Under the pieces are notes generated by a model. It made no database searches and was not told where the DNA came from. It worked only from the letters and a program-made list of their open reading frames with translations. 64,000 nt of DNA from Psychrobacter sp. I-STPA10 (GTDB lineage: Bacteria > Pseudomonadota > Gammaproteobacteria > Pseudomonadales > Moraxellaceae). Below, piece by piece: positions 27,985 to 36,806 of this stretch. Location of the stretch: the NCBI RefSeq assembly GCF_021012795.1, contig NZ_VFYU01000024.1, forward strand, positions 50,711 through 114,710, in the 5' to 3' direction. The position numbers were made by a program, and so were the translations under genes. Positions within the stretch are counted from its first letter, which is position 1. Every line of letters begins with the position of its first letter.

Positions 27985-30588
27985 ATGGCAACACAAACAC
28001 CAGACATTCATTATTTGGGTATCCGTCATCATGGACCAGGCTCTACCAGTCGCTTGCTTAAAGCCTTAAATGAGCTACAGCCCGATTGCGTACTTATCGA
28101 AGGTCCTAGTGATTGTAGTGAATTGTTGCCATTATTGGCAGATAAACAAATGCGTCCACCGGTGGCATTGTTGGCGTATGCTGCTGATAGCCCAGAGCAG
28201 CATTTATATTATCCATTTACTGAATATTCGCCTGAATATCAAGCCTGTTTATGGGCAGTGAAACAACAAGCCACGCTGGCATTTATCGACTTGCCGATTA
28301 ACATTCAATTGGCTGCCCGTTTACAACGGCAACAGCAACTTGAAGAAGCAATGGCAAAGCTTGAAGCAGATGGGCAAAGTGAGGACAGTAAAACGGTAGA
28401 TGCAGAGCTACTACTAGATGAAACACAACTAGAAGAAGAGCCAGTAGAGCAATCGGCAGATGATAGCGACTTAACTGATGAAACAGACCACAGCAATGGT
28501 GCAGATAATACAGACAGTTTAGATAATGTAGACAGCCCAGAAGCAATTAATATTAGTGGCAAACGCATCAGTAATGACCCCATTGGCGTATTAGCAAAAC
28601 TGGCAGGGTATCAAGATGGGGAATCGTGGTGGAATGATTTTATTGAACAAAATCATAACGAGTCAGAGGACAGCCAAGCATTATTTGCCAGTATTGCTGA
28701 AGTGATGGCGGTACTACGAGCCAGTAGCCAAAATGATAAGTTGATTGTTGATGGGGTAGATGCTGATGGGGTGGCTGTTGATATAGAGTCACGAGATGAC
28801 GTACGTGAAGCCTATATGCGTTTACAAATTGTCGACTATAGCAAACAACTTATCAAGCAGACGAACAGTTCTGACAATACTAATAATAAAAATACAAAAC
28901 CCCCTGTGATTGCGGTGGTGTGCGGTGCATGGCATGTGCCTGCGTTGCAAACAGGCAGCACCCAAAAAGCAGATAAGCAGTTGCTAAAAGACTTACCCAA
29001 AAAGCTAACCGCCAGTAAAGTCAAAACCACTTGGATACCGTGGACATCTGCCCGTCTTAGCAAAGCCTCAGGCTATGGAGCAGGGGTGGCTGCCCCCATG
29101 TGGTATCAACATTTATGGGATTATCGCCACCACCCCGACCAGCTTACCTATTGGATACGCCACATTGCCAACAGTTTAAGAGAGCAGGGGCAAATCATCT
29201 CTACCGCTTCGGTGATAGAAACAGTGCGTTTAAGCCATAGCCTAGCGAGTGTGCATGGTCGACCTGCGGTGGGTTTTGAGGAAATCATTGATGCCACGAT
29301 TTCGTGTTTGTGCTTTGGTGAGCCACTGATTTGGCAACAAATTGCCACCACAGTATTGCAAGGCAATCGGGTGGGGCAGATTCCTGATAACATGCCGCTT
29401 GCACCGTTGTTAGAGGATTTACAGCGGCAACAAAAACTCACCAAGCTTAAGCCTGAAGCCTTAGGTGATACCTTAAGCCTTGATTTGCGTAGTGACTCAG
29501 GCAATAAACGCTCGGTGTTATTGCACCGTTTGCAGATTTTAAACGTGCCGTGGGGTACATTGCTCAGCTCGGGCAGTTCTCGAGGGACGTTTCGGGAAAA
29601 CTGGCAACTACAATGGCAGCCTGAATATGCCGTGCAACTGGTCGAAAATTTAGTTTATGGCAACAGCATTGAGCAAGCCAGTAATAACAAATTGATTGAA
29701 GTGATGGGCGGTGACTTACCACTTGATAAACTTGCCACCCAAGTACAACTTAGCTTAACTGCTCAGCTTGATGATGCTGTGCAGATGGGACTCAAACGTC
29801 TAAACCAGCAAGCGGCACATAACAGCGATGCCTTAAGCCTACTTGGGGCGATTGTGCCATTGGTGCAAATCAGCCGTTATGGTACGGCACGTCATATCGA
29901 CTTTGCACAAGTTGGGCAACTTATCACTCAGCTTGTCACCCAAGCTGCACTTGCCTTGCCTTATGCTTGTCGCAACCTTAATGAGGACGAAGCCAATCAT
30001 TTTCGGGAGCGACTCAAAGCCACCCACAGCAGTATATTATTGGCACAGTTGTCTGAGGATTTAATGCAGCTGTGGTGGCAAGCCTTAGAGCAAATCAGCC
30101 ACAGCACAGAAACCAGCCCCTTATTATCAGGACTGTCTACCCGTCTGCTGTATCAAGCCGAACAGCTTGAGCGTGATGAATTGCAACGCCGTCTAAAACG
30201 CACTTTATCGCCTGCCATTGCCAGTAGTGATGCGGCGGCGTATTTTGATGGCTTTTTTAGCGAAGCGGTGCAACAGCTACAATATGATACTGACTTACTG
30301 ACCACCCTTGAACAATGGCTAATGTCATTGGCTGATGACGCATTTGTGCAATATTTGCCATTATTTAAACGGGTGTTTGCCGACCTTGACCGCACTGAGC
30401 GTCAGCATTTATTACAAAAAATCTTAGGTAAGCAATATCAAGCCAGTATCTTATATCATAGCCATGTTGACCTATTGCCGTTATGGCAACAGCAACAACA
30501 AGCATTGGCTAGATTACTTATGGGGCAAGCAATCGTAGAGCCAGAATTTGAGCTGATGGAGCAAGACACAGTAGAGGAACTAAAATAA
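27985..30588 (+). CDS. DUF5682 family protein (YehM-like)
   Basis: The 867-residue protein begins HYLGIRHHGPGSTSRLL and has VLIEGPSD, the hallmark of DUF5682. The N-terminal region (to about 350, with PVIAVVCGAWHVPAL) resembles the TraB/ChaN/EreA-like hydrolase fold with conserved His and Glu, which is inference from motif layout. It is interrupted by a very acidic Asp/Glu/Ser/Asn insertion (about 115-190). The rest is helical and unassigned. The gene overlaps the VWA gene by one base (TAATG). If the His/Glu pairs are catalytic this would be the enzyme of the cluster. Confidence 0.8.
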   Translation: MATQTPDIHYLGIRHHGPGSTSRLLKALNELQPDCVLIEGPSDCSELLPLLADKQMRPPVALLAYAADSPEQHLYYPFTEYSPEYQACLWAVKQQATLAFIDLPINIQLAARLQRQQQLEEAMAKLEADGQSEDSKTVDAELLLDETQLEEEPVEQSADDSDLTDETDHSNGADNTDSLDNVDSPEAINISGKRISNDPIGVLAKLAGYQDGESWWNDFIEQNHNESEDSQALFASIAEVMAVLRASSQNDKLIVDGVDADGVAVDIESRDDVREAYMRLQIVDYSKQLIKQTNSSDNTNNKNTKPPVIAVVCGAWHVPALQTGSTQKADKQLLKDLPKKLTASKVKTTWIPWTSARLSKASGYGAGVAAPMWYQHLWDYRHHPDQLTYWIRHIANSLREQGQIISTASVIETVRLSHSLASVHGRPAVGFEEIIDATISCLCFGEPLIWQQIATTVLQGNRVGQIPDNMPLAPLLEDLQRQQKLTKLKPEALGDTLSLDLRSDSGNKRSVLLHRLQILNVPWGTLLSSGSSRGTFRENWQLQWQPEYAVQLVENLVYGNSIEQASNNKLIEVMGGDLPLDKLATQVQLSLTAQLDDAVQMGLKRLNQQAAHNSDALSLLGAIVPLVQISRYGTARHIDFAQVGQLITQLVTQAALALPYACRNLNEDEANHFRERLKATHSSILLAQLSEDLMQLWWQALEQISHSTETSPLLSGLSTRLLYQAEQLERDELQRRLKRTLSPAIASSDAAAYFDGFFSEAVQQLQYDTDLLTTLEQWLMSLADDAFVQYLPLFKRVFADLDRTERQHLLQKILGKQYQASILYHSHVDLLPLWQQQQQALARLLMGQAIVEPEFELMEQDTVEELK

Positions 30589-31823
30589 TGACAGCCACCA
30601 CACCAATAACACCAACAAGAAATACGCTAAGTGGTATGGATATAGAGAATAATCCCATTGACTCACAAGAAAAGTCTCGCCGTTGGCAACTGATATTGGG
30701 CAAAGATGACTCGGACGATGCCATTGCCTTATCCAGCCAAGACCAACGTCTTGCCGATGCCCTAAACGCCTTATATGACTGTGGTACAAGTGGTGAAGGT
30801 CGGCAGGCAGGACTGGGACGCTCAGCCCCAAAAGTGAGTAAATGGCTGGGTGATATTCGCCAGTTTTTCCCAAGCTCGGTGGTGCAAGTGATACAAAAAG
30901 ATGCTTTTGAGCGGTTGGGACTTAAGCAAATGCTAATGGAGCCTGAGTTTTTAAACGCCATGCAAGCGGACGTGCATCTGGTGGCAGATTTGATTAGCCT
31001 ACGCTCAGTGATGCCCGAAAAAACCATCAGCACCGCTCGGCAAGTGGTACAAAAAGTGGTCGATGAATTGATGCAACGGTTAGAAAAGCGTACCCAAGAG
31101 GCGATACGTGGCTCAATTAACAAAGGCAAACGCACTTATCGCCCCCGTTTTAATGACATTGACTGGCATAAAACCATTCATGCCAATTTGCGTCATTACC
31201 AAGCTGATTTTAACACCATTGTCCCTGAAAAGCTGGTTGGTTATCTGCGTCAACAACGTAGGCTTACCGACCTTGACGAAGTGATTTTATGTGTTGACCA
31301 GTCAGGCTCAATGGCAAGCTCAGTGGTGTATAGCTCTATCTTTGCGGCGGTGATGGCAAGTATTCCTAGCATCAAAACTAAGCTGGTTTGCTTTGATACT
31401 GCCATCATTGATTTGACAGATGAGCTTGCTGACCCTGTGCAGGTGCTATTTGGCGTACAGCTTGGCGGTGGTACAGACATTAACCAAGCCATTGCTTATT
31501 GTGAAAAGAAAATCGAACAACCCAGCAAAACCCATCTGATTTTAATCTCAGACTTATATGAAGGCGGTGATGAAAAACAGCTTGTTGCTCGTGTCAGTCA
31601 GCTGATACGTCAAGGGGTGAATGTCATTAGTCTATTGGCATTAAGTGATGATGGCAGACCCAGCTATGATGATAATATGGCACAAAAATTTGCCAATATT
31701 GGTTCACCTGTGTTTGCTTGTACCCCTGACCAGTTTCCTGATTTAATGGCAACCGCACTCAAACGCGAGGACGTACTGGCATGGGCAGCCAATCAAGACA
31801 TTAAAACGGTGTGTGGTGACTAA
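30588..31823 (+). CDS. VWA-domain protein (YehP-like)
   Basis: The C-terminal half (about 230-405) is a von Willebrand A domain with an intact MIDAS metal site: CVDQSGSMASS (DxSxS, about 234), a Thr in QLGGGTDINQAI, and LISDLYEGG. The N-terminal helical region has no known motif. MoxR ATPases and VWA proteins form functional pairs; this is the partner of the ATPase at 26838. It is translationally coupled to the DUF5682 gene. The 411-residue size is close to E. coli YehP. Confidence 0.9.
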   Translation: MTATTPITPTRNTLSGMDIENNPIDSQEKSRRWQLILGKDDSDDAIALSSQDQRLADALNALYDCGTSGEGRQAGLGRSAPKVSKWLGDIRQFFPSSVVQVIQKDAFERLGLKQMLMEPEFLNAMQADVHLVADLISLRSVMPEKTISTARQVVQKVVDELMQRLEKRTQEAIRGSINKGKRTYRPRFNDIDWHKTIHANLRHYQADFNTIVPEKLVGYLRQQRRLTDLDEVILCVDQSGSMASSVVYSSIFAAVMASIPSIKTKLVCFDTAIIDLTDELADPVQVLFGVQLGGGTDINQAIAYCEKKIEQPSKTHLILISDLYEGGDEKQLVARVSQLIRQGVNVISLLALSDDGRPSYDDNMAQKFANIGSPVFACTPDQFPDLMATALKREDVLAWAANQDIKTVCGD

Positions 31824-31902
31824 ACGGTGACTAAAAAGTGGTGAATAAAACACCTAAACACTATCATTTACAAGCATCATGCAAAATAAAAGGAAACCAC
31901 CC

Positions 31903-33447
31903 ATGACGGACAATCAGCAAATCGCCAGAATCGCCAAAAAACTGCCACTGGCAAAAGCAAAAGATAAAAAAAGAGAAGTATTTGGCGCAGAATCACATAA
32001 ATATAAAATCAAAAATCCGCTATTGAGCCAGCAAGTTGAAGCATTTGAACAGCAATATCAGCTAACCTTGCCTGATGGCTACAAAGCGATGATTACCACA
32101 TTGGGGAACGAGGGCAAATCCTATCCAAACTATGAAATTGATAAGTCTTTTGCAGGACCTAACTATGGTATTTTCCCCCTGACACGTAATAATGATGTGT
32201 TGGTGAATGACCCGCAACACTATTTATCCCAACCTTGTACGTTGACATCAATGCTAAATAGTCAGCAAGATGAGATAAGTGATGAACTGTGGGACGCTAA
32301 AATAGACCAATTACCCGAAGAAGATGACGCTTATGAGCAAGCAATCAATGAGCTGTATGCAGGTATTTTACCCATTGGTAGTCTTGGTTGTGCGGGTATT
32401 GTTGGCTTAATCTTAAATGGCGCGCATAAAGGCAAAGTGATTTATGTCAATCTGGATTTGTATAAGCCCATTTTTACCCATAAATATTTTTTAGATTGGT
32501 ATGAGTGCTGGTTAGATGAAATTATTCAAGATGATAAATTTTTAGCCAAACTATTGCTTGAGCTTACAAGCAATGAAGAAGCCCAAATATTAAATGCCTT
32601 ACAATCTGTTGCAAAGTTTAAAAAAATTAAAGATACAGATGCTTTAACAACTGCTTTAATACCCCTTATCCATTATAATAGTCATAACAATCATAAAAAT
32701 GCAGATATTAGCAAACACGCCTTATATTTATTGACCGAGCATAATTATAAAAAAGCCAAACCATTTTTGTTACAGATGATTAATAGTCATGATGATGCAC
32801 AAGCGTTAATTGCTTGTCAATCTATTCATTGGTATGTAAAAAAACCAAAGAGACGACAAGAGTGGGTTGCGCCATTAATGGCTCGGCTGACAAATACACA
32901 ATCAGAGAAATTATTAGATTTTATTTTTTATATATTAACCAATACCAAAGCGGATATTAGTTGTTTGCTACATAAACTGGTTAACCATGAGAATAAAAAC
33001 TTTCGCAGCACTGCCTATTATAATATTGGTTTATTAAAGGATAATAGTAGCTTTGATGGTGTTCTTAAAAATGCTTTACAAACGGAAGATAAAGAGGTTG
33101 CTATTAATGTTTTACAAAGTATTGGGAAGTTAAATAATCCCAGTTATATTCCCTATTACAAAGACATTTTAAAACGTATTCCCAATGATACTTATATTGT
33201 TGCAAATGTGATGAATTTATTAGAAGAGTTGGGAATACAAAGCTTTGATGATGAGATACAAGAGTTATTAAAAAATTATTTTGATAGTATTAAAAATGAT
33301 GATGAGTGTGAACTTTATAATATTATAATAGATTTTAGCCGCATACCCTTACCAAAACTTTTAGAGTATGCGACAACTCATCAAGATAAAAACGTCAGTA
33401 AACAGGCAAAAGATGCGTTAAAGCAGATAAAAAAGTATCAAAAATAA
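31903..33447 (+). CDS. SMI1/KNR4 (SUKH)-like protein with C-terminal HEAT-like repeats
   Basis: Residues about 30-215 look like a SUKH/SMI1-KNR4 domain (VEAFEQQYQLTLPDGYKAMITTLGNEG, the Gly/Pro-rich middle, LPIGSLGCAGIVGLILNG, GKVIYVNLD). The remainder is a run of HEAT-like helices with Lys/Asn bias. SUKH proteins are common immunity proteins against toxins and also act as adaptors. I place the start at the ATG at 31903 since AAAAGGA lies nine bases upstream; an ATG at 31879 is in frame but lacks one. It lies 79 bp after the VWA gene with no terminator, so it is probably co-transcribed. Base composition turns more AT-rich in its second half, which suggests a later addition. Confidence 0.75.
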   Translation: MTDNQQIARIAKKLPLAKAKDKKREVFGAESHKYKIKNPLLSQQVEAFEQQYQLTLPDGYKAMITTLGNEGKSYPNYEIDKSFAGPNYGIFPLTRNNDVLVNDPQHYLSQPCTLTSMLNSQQDEISDELWDAKIDQLPEEDDAYEQAINELYAGILPIGSLGCAGIVGLILNGAHKGKVIYVNLDLYKPIFTHKYFLDWYECWLDEIIQDDKFLAKLLLELTSNEEAQILNALQSVAKFKKIKDTDALTTALIPLIHYNSHNNHKNADISKHALYLLTEHNYKKAKPFLLQMINSHDDAQALIACQSIHWYVKKPKRRQEWVAPLMARLTNTQSEKLLDFIFYILTNTKADISCLLHKLVNHENKNFRSTAYYNIGLLKDNSSFDGVLKNALQTEDKEVAINVLQSIGKLNNPSYIPYYKDILKRIPNDTYIVANVMNLLEELGIQSFDDEIQELLKNYFDSIKNDDECELYNIIIDFSRIPLPKLLEYATTHQDKNVSKQAKDALKQIKKYQK

Positions 33448-33473
33448 CCAACTATGGGTATTAGTATGGCTAT

Positions 33474-34211
33474 TTATGCCAAAACCTTAAACGCTCCTTT
33501 TAACCCTGCAATTAACATCTGAGCGCCAATGACTGCCAAAATTAGCCCCATCATACGGGTCATTACCGTCATGGCATTATCACCAATGATTTTTACAATG
33601 GATTTACTATATAAAAATAGTACATAAGTGATGATACATAACACGCCAAAGGCAGAAATGGTGGTTAGCTTATCCACTAATGTGTGATGTGCAGTCAGAC
33701 TCATGGCAGTAGCAATCGTCCCCGGTCCTGCCAATAATGGCGTGGCAAGCGGAGAGATGGCAACATTAAGCTTTTCTTGACTCATGGGAGTAGAGGTAGT
33801 GGGACTGGTTTTGTTATCTTTATTTTTATCTATATCAATAGTGTTATTGGCATCGTTATTAGTATCGTTACTGGCTTGATTGATGGCATTTTTAACCTCT
33901 GTGGTTTCTGTGCTTTTGGTGGGTGATGTTTTGCCTTGTAGCATATGAAAGCCAATTAAAAACACCAGTGAGCCACCTGCCAAACGTAACGCTGGCAAAG
34001 TAATACCAAATAATGAAAATATATATTGCCCCCCTAAAGCAAAAATACTGGTAATACCAAATGCCAATATTAAGCCCTTACGAGCAATGGCTTTGGCAGT
34101 TTGTGGGTCATCATCAGCAGTTAAACTAATATAAACAGGTAGGCTTGATATAGGATTCATAATGGCAAAAAATGCCATAAAAACTAAGCCAAATTGATGG
34201 ACAATATCCAT
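33474..34211 (-). CDS. marC: MarC-family inner-membrane protein
   Basis: The protein has six predicted membrane segments and the family motifs AFFAIMNPISSLPVYISLT near the start, AGGSLVFLIGFHMLQG, and PLLAGPGTIATAMSL. Its function is not established in this family despite the name. Between segments three and four lies a hydrophilic Thr/Asn/Asp/Lys-rich insertion (about 98-145) that is longer than usual (245 residues total against about 210). AAGGAG precedes the start. It converges on the SUKH/HEAT gene with only 26 bp between stops and no obvious terminator. Confidence 0.9.
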   Translation of the reverse strand: MDIVHQFGLVFMAFFAIMNPISSLPVYISLTADDDPQTAKAIARKGLILAFGITSIFALGGQYIFSLFGITLPALRLAGGSLVFLIGFHMLQGKTSPTKSTETTEVKNAINQASNDTNNDANNTIDIDKNKDNKTSPTTSTPMSQEKLNVAISPLATPLLAGPGTIATAMSLTAHHTLVDKLTTISAFGVLCIITYVLFLYSKSIVKIIGDNAMTVMTRMMGLILAVIGAQMLIAGLKGAFKVLA

Positions 34212-34388
34212 AAATACTCCTTAATCAATAGTTTATGTTATTTGCTTTTAAATATTGAAATATTTTTATATAAATTTATATAAAACAAGCAACTAAATAA
34301 AAAAAACCACAATTACAGTTGCATTATTACTATAACAAAAATTGCATCATTTATTAATGCCATGCAGCAAAATCAATTTAACACTGAA

Positions 34389-34727
34389 TTATTGTGATAA
34401 TACCTTTAACATCGTTTTAGGGAATCCCAACGTTTTAGCGTGGTCGATATCGCACCATATAAAGTTAATATCTGTCTTATCTAATTGTTTAGATAACTCA
34501 TTGGTTTGTATCTTATCTAAGGTAATGGCAAAGGGTGTTAAATACCAATGAAAATGGGTCAAAGTGTGCTTGATAATATCTTTATCAGTAGATTTTTGGG
34601 CTGTGTTGTTATTATTTTTATCGCGGATACTATTATTTAAGTTTTATCTAAATCCTTAACTAACAGATTTGGTGCGGGTGCATAATATCGCCCCCATATC
34701 CATCATCGCTTGGGTAAATTCACCACT
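34389..34727 (-). pseudogene. mutY: mutY remnant (adenine glycosylase, C-terminal fragments)
   Basis: Reading the minus strand down from 34727 gives GEFTQAMMDMGAILCTRTKSV, which matches the end of the MutY helix-hairpin region up to the first Fe-S cysteine. It then hits a stop. The rest of the Fe-S loop (CxxC) is gone and several stops follow. From about 34570 the frame resumes with KHTLTHFHWYLTPFAITLD and ends FPKTMLKVLSQ at 34389, matching the NUDIX-like C-terminal domain (HTFTHFHL type). The N-terminal catalytic domain is absent: homology stops at the edge of the 99-bp repeat at 34728. MutY removes A opposite 8-oxoG, so an intact copy elsewhere would be expected unless this strain is a mutator. 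The stretch 34212-34388 shows nothing. Confidence 0.85.
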
Positions 34728-34826
34728 TATAGTCTACCTACTATAAATCCACCACGGTGTCTCACTAGATGGGTGGACTATCTGCACTCGGTTGCCTTGT
34801 GGTGAAATTATATTAGATTGACTATA
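34728..34826. mobile_element. 99-bp MITE-like repeat, copy A
   Basis: The element starts TATAGTC and ends GACTATA, with imperfect terminal inverted repeats of about 30 bp (CACCAC near one arm, GTGGTG near the other). It carries no coding capacity. Near-identical copies lie at 36296-36394 and 42414-42512, same orientation. This copy sits exactly at the broken end of the mutY remnant. Confidence 0.85.
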
Positions 34827-34848
34827 ACTACTCATTAAAGAATTTAAC

Positions 34849-35481
34849 ATGAAAATCAATCACCATATCTGGAGACCTGGCGATAATGAATATCTATGGT
34901 TTGCTTGTGATAAACACAATAGAATTGCTATGTTTAATAATTATATGACAGGTGAAATTCCATTATGTATTATGACGGATAAGGATTTTAAAGAAGCAAT
35001 TGACTCGTTGTATGAGTATATCTTTGAAGAGTCGAATAGGTTTTCCTATTATCGTAAACATGGACAAACCGTTTTAAAATATTATTCCTTTGATTCTTTT
35101 AGACATAGGTCACACAGTCGATTTGATAAAACACCTGAGACACCCTATACCTTAGAAGAAGTTCTAGCCAGTATTACCAAATACAACCAAGATAACTTTA
35201 AAAATATTTGCGATGAGAACTTGCCTAGTAGAAAAGGTTTATTCTTATTTGATGCAATTCGTGGTTATCAACCAAATTGTGACTATCCTGTTGGTTATGA
35301 AGGGGAAACGCAAGCAGGTGATTATTTTAGTTTTTTAATGCCAACTGACTATGCAACATTAGATGATATACCAGAAGTATTTCATTCTGTCATTGCCAAA
35401 AGTGATGAGTTAGACTTTACCCAGACTGATTTGATTAAAAAACAAGACATTCATAGATATTTTACAGCGTTTGCTTTGTAG
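34849..35481 (+). CDS. Hypothetical protein
   Basis: I do not recognise this 210-residue soluble protein. It is rich in Tyr, Phe and Asp and starts INHHIWRPGDNEYLWFACD, with TLEEVLASITKYNQDN in the middle and YPVGYEGETQAGDYFSFLMP later. No signal peptide or membrane segment is visible. It begins 23 bp after MITE copy A, which may supply or block its transcription, and it lies between a mutY remnant and an IclR regulator. AT-rich composition and isolated position suggest acquired or accessory origin; it could be an immunity-type protein, but nothing shows this. Confidence 0.65.
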   Translation: MKINHHIWRPGDNEYLWFACDKHNRIAMFNNYMTGEIPLCIMTDKDFKEAIDSLYEYIFEESNRFSYYRKHGQTVLKYYSFDSFRHRSHSRFDKTPETPYTLEEVLASITKYNQDNFKNICDENLPSRKGLFLFDAIRGYQPNCDYPVGYEGETQAGDYFSFLMPTDYATLDDIPEVFHSVIAKSDELDFTQTDLIKKQDIHRYFTAFAL

Positions 35482-35507
35482 TGAACTTCGCTGACTATAG
35501 AATTTTC

Positions 35508-36275
35508 TTAGCCAAGTTTATTGGCTATCTGCTTAGCTAGCTGTAGCAGTGCTGTACTTACTTCTTCACGGTAGTATTCATATTCTCGTTTTAAGAAACT
35601 CACCGCCATACCTGCAATGGGTTCGCCTTGAGCATTATGGATACACGTACCAAGGCAATACATGCCCTCTCGCAGTTGTCCGTTATCTAGGGAAATGCCA
35701 GTTTTTCTAATTTGCTGTAGCTCGTCTTTTAGCGCATCTAGGCTGGTGACACTATGACAGGTCATGGTTTCAGGCATACCGTTAGCAAATAGTTGTGCTA
35801 AAGTTTGGTCATCATAAGTAGCTAACATGGCTTTGCCCGTTGCCGAAAATGCCGCAGGTACTCGCACCCCTGCATGGAAGGTAAATCCAAGCGGAGCTAC
35901 CGCTTCGTGACAGGCAAGAAATATCACCTCACTGCCATCAATTTTGGAGAGGGTAACGGTGTGCTTGAGTAACACGGAGTGTTGGCTGATAAGTTCATGA
36001 AATACTTGGATGATGCTGTGCTGCTGCTCGTATTTACCGCCCCAATACAATAGATAAGAGCCTAAATGAAAGCGGTTATTGATGTCTTTATAGACCAGAT
36101 GCTTTGCCAACAGACTTTGCAAAATAGTGTGGGTGCTACTTCTGGGTAGCCCAAGCTCAGTGGCAATTTGTGCAGAGGTTAAGGGATAACTGCTAGCAGT
36201 AATCAAATCTAAGATAAGACACATTTTATCAATAGCGGGTACGGTGGTATTTGAGGTTTTCAAGCTGGCTTCCAT
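35508..36275 (-). CDS. IclR-family transcriptional regulator
   Basis: This 255-residue regulator has an N-terminal winged helix (LTSAQIATELGLPRSSTHTILQSLLAKHLVYKD) and a C-terminal effector domain with the IclR pattern VPAAFSATGKAMLA, ISLDNGQLREGMYCLGTCIHNAQGEPIAGMAVSF split over the last 70 residues. It is divergent from gabD-gabT and very likely controls them, binding the small substrate or a product. Its own promoter must lie in 36276-36800 where MITE copy B sits only 20 bp upstream of its start, which may alter its expression. Confidence 0.9.
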   Translation of the reverse strand: MEASLKTSNTTVPAIDKMCLILDLITASSYPLTSAQIATELGLPRSSTHTILQSLLAKHLVYKDINNRFHLGSYLLYWGGKYEQQHSIIQVFHELISQHSVLLKHTVTLSKIDGSEVIFLACHEAVAPLGFTFHAGVRVPAAFSATGKAMLATYDDQTLAQLFANGMPETMTCHSVTSLDALKDELQQIRKTGISLDNGQLREGMYCLGTCIHNAQGEPIAGMAVSFLKREYEYYREEVSTALLQLAKQIANKLG

Positions 36276-36295
36276 ATCATATTAAAGGCAAATTA

Positions 36296-36394
36296 TATAG
36301 TCTGCCTACTATAAATCCACCACGGTGTCTCGCTAGATGGGTGTACTATCTGCACTCGGTTGCCTTGTGGTGAAATTATATTAGATTGATTATA
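36296..36394. mobile_element. 99-bp MITE-like repeat, copy B
   Basis: Same length and order as copies A and C with a few substitutions (the right end reads GATTATA instead of GACTATA). It begins 20 bp upstream of the IclR regulator start codon. Confidence 0.85.
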
Positions 36395-36656
36395 AAATAG
36401 GATGTCTAATTTAGTCGGCATCAATCAAATATCTTTAGTGGGAGCTATATTTATATGGGTCGTTGGATAAATAGTCTAAAGGCATTCAAACTTAAATAGT
36501 GCGAACATTATAAATGGTTATATCGACAGATTGTTGGTTTTCCCTGATTTTCATTTCTTTTTCTCCCTTTCTTCTTTATAACCTCTCTTAATTTGCTTTG
36601 TCTTTAACATCTTTGTCTTGATCTACCTTACTCCAATAAAAATTGCAGATTAACAG

Positions 36657-36726
36657 TTGCAATTCATTTATCATCGCCCCTATAATAAATTATTCTCAAT
36701 ACAGAATACAAATTCAATATACTGAA
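36657..36726 (+). promoter_or_regulatory. gabDT promoter and candidate IclR operator
   Basis: TTGCAA (36657-36662), an 18-bp spacer and a perfect TATAAT (36681-36686) form a good sigma-70 promoter. Just downstream is the imperfect palindrome TTCAATATACTGAA (36713-36726), overlapping the expected start of transcription, where a repressor such as the divergent IclR protein would act. The stretch 36395-36650 has nothing else obvious. Confidence 0.5.
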
Positions 36727-36806
36727 CAAAATTCAGCTTTATCGCTTAGATTTTATTTATTGCGACAACAATTTTTTTATAACAATAGCCTACAAGGAGC
36801 GTTCTC

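Noticed and set aside
34342..34551. 69-codon plus-strand frame
   Set aside because: It is opposite the mutY remnant and has no start signals or homology.
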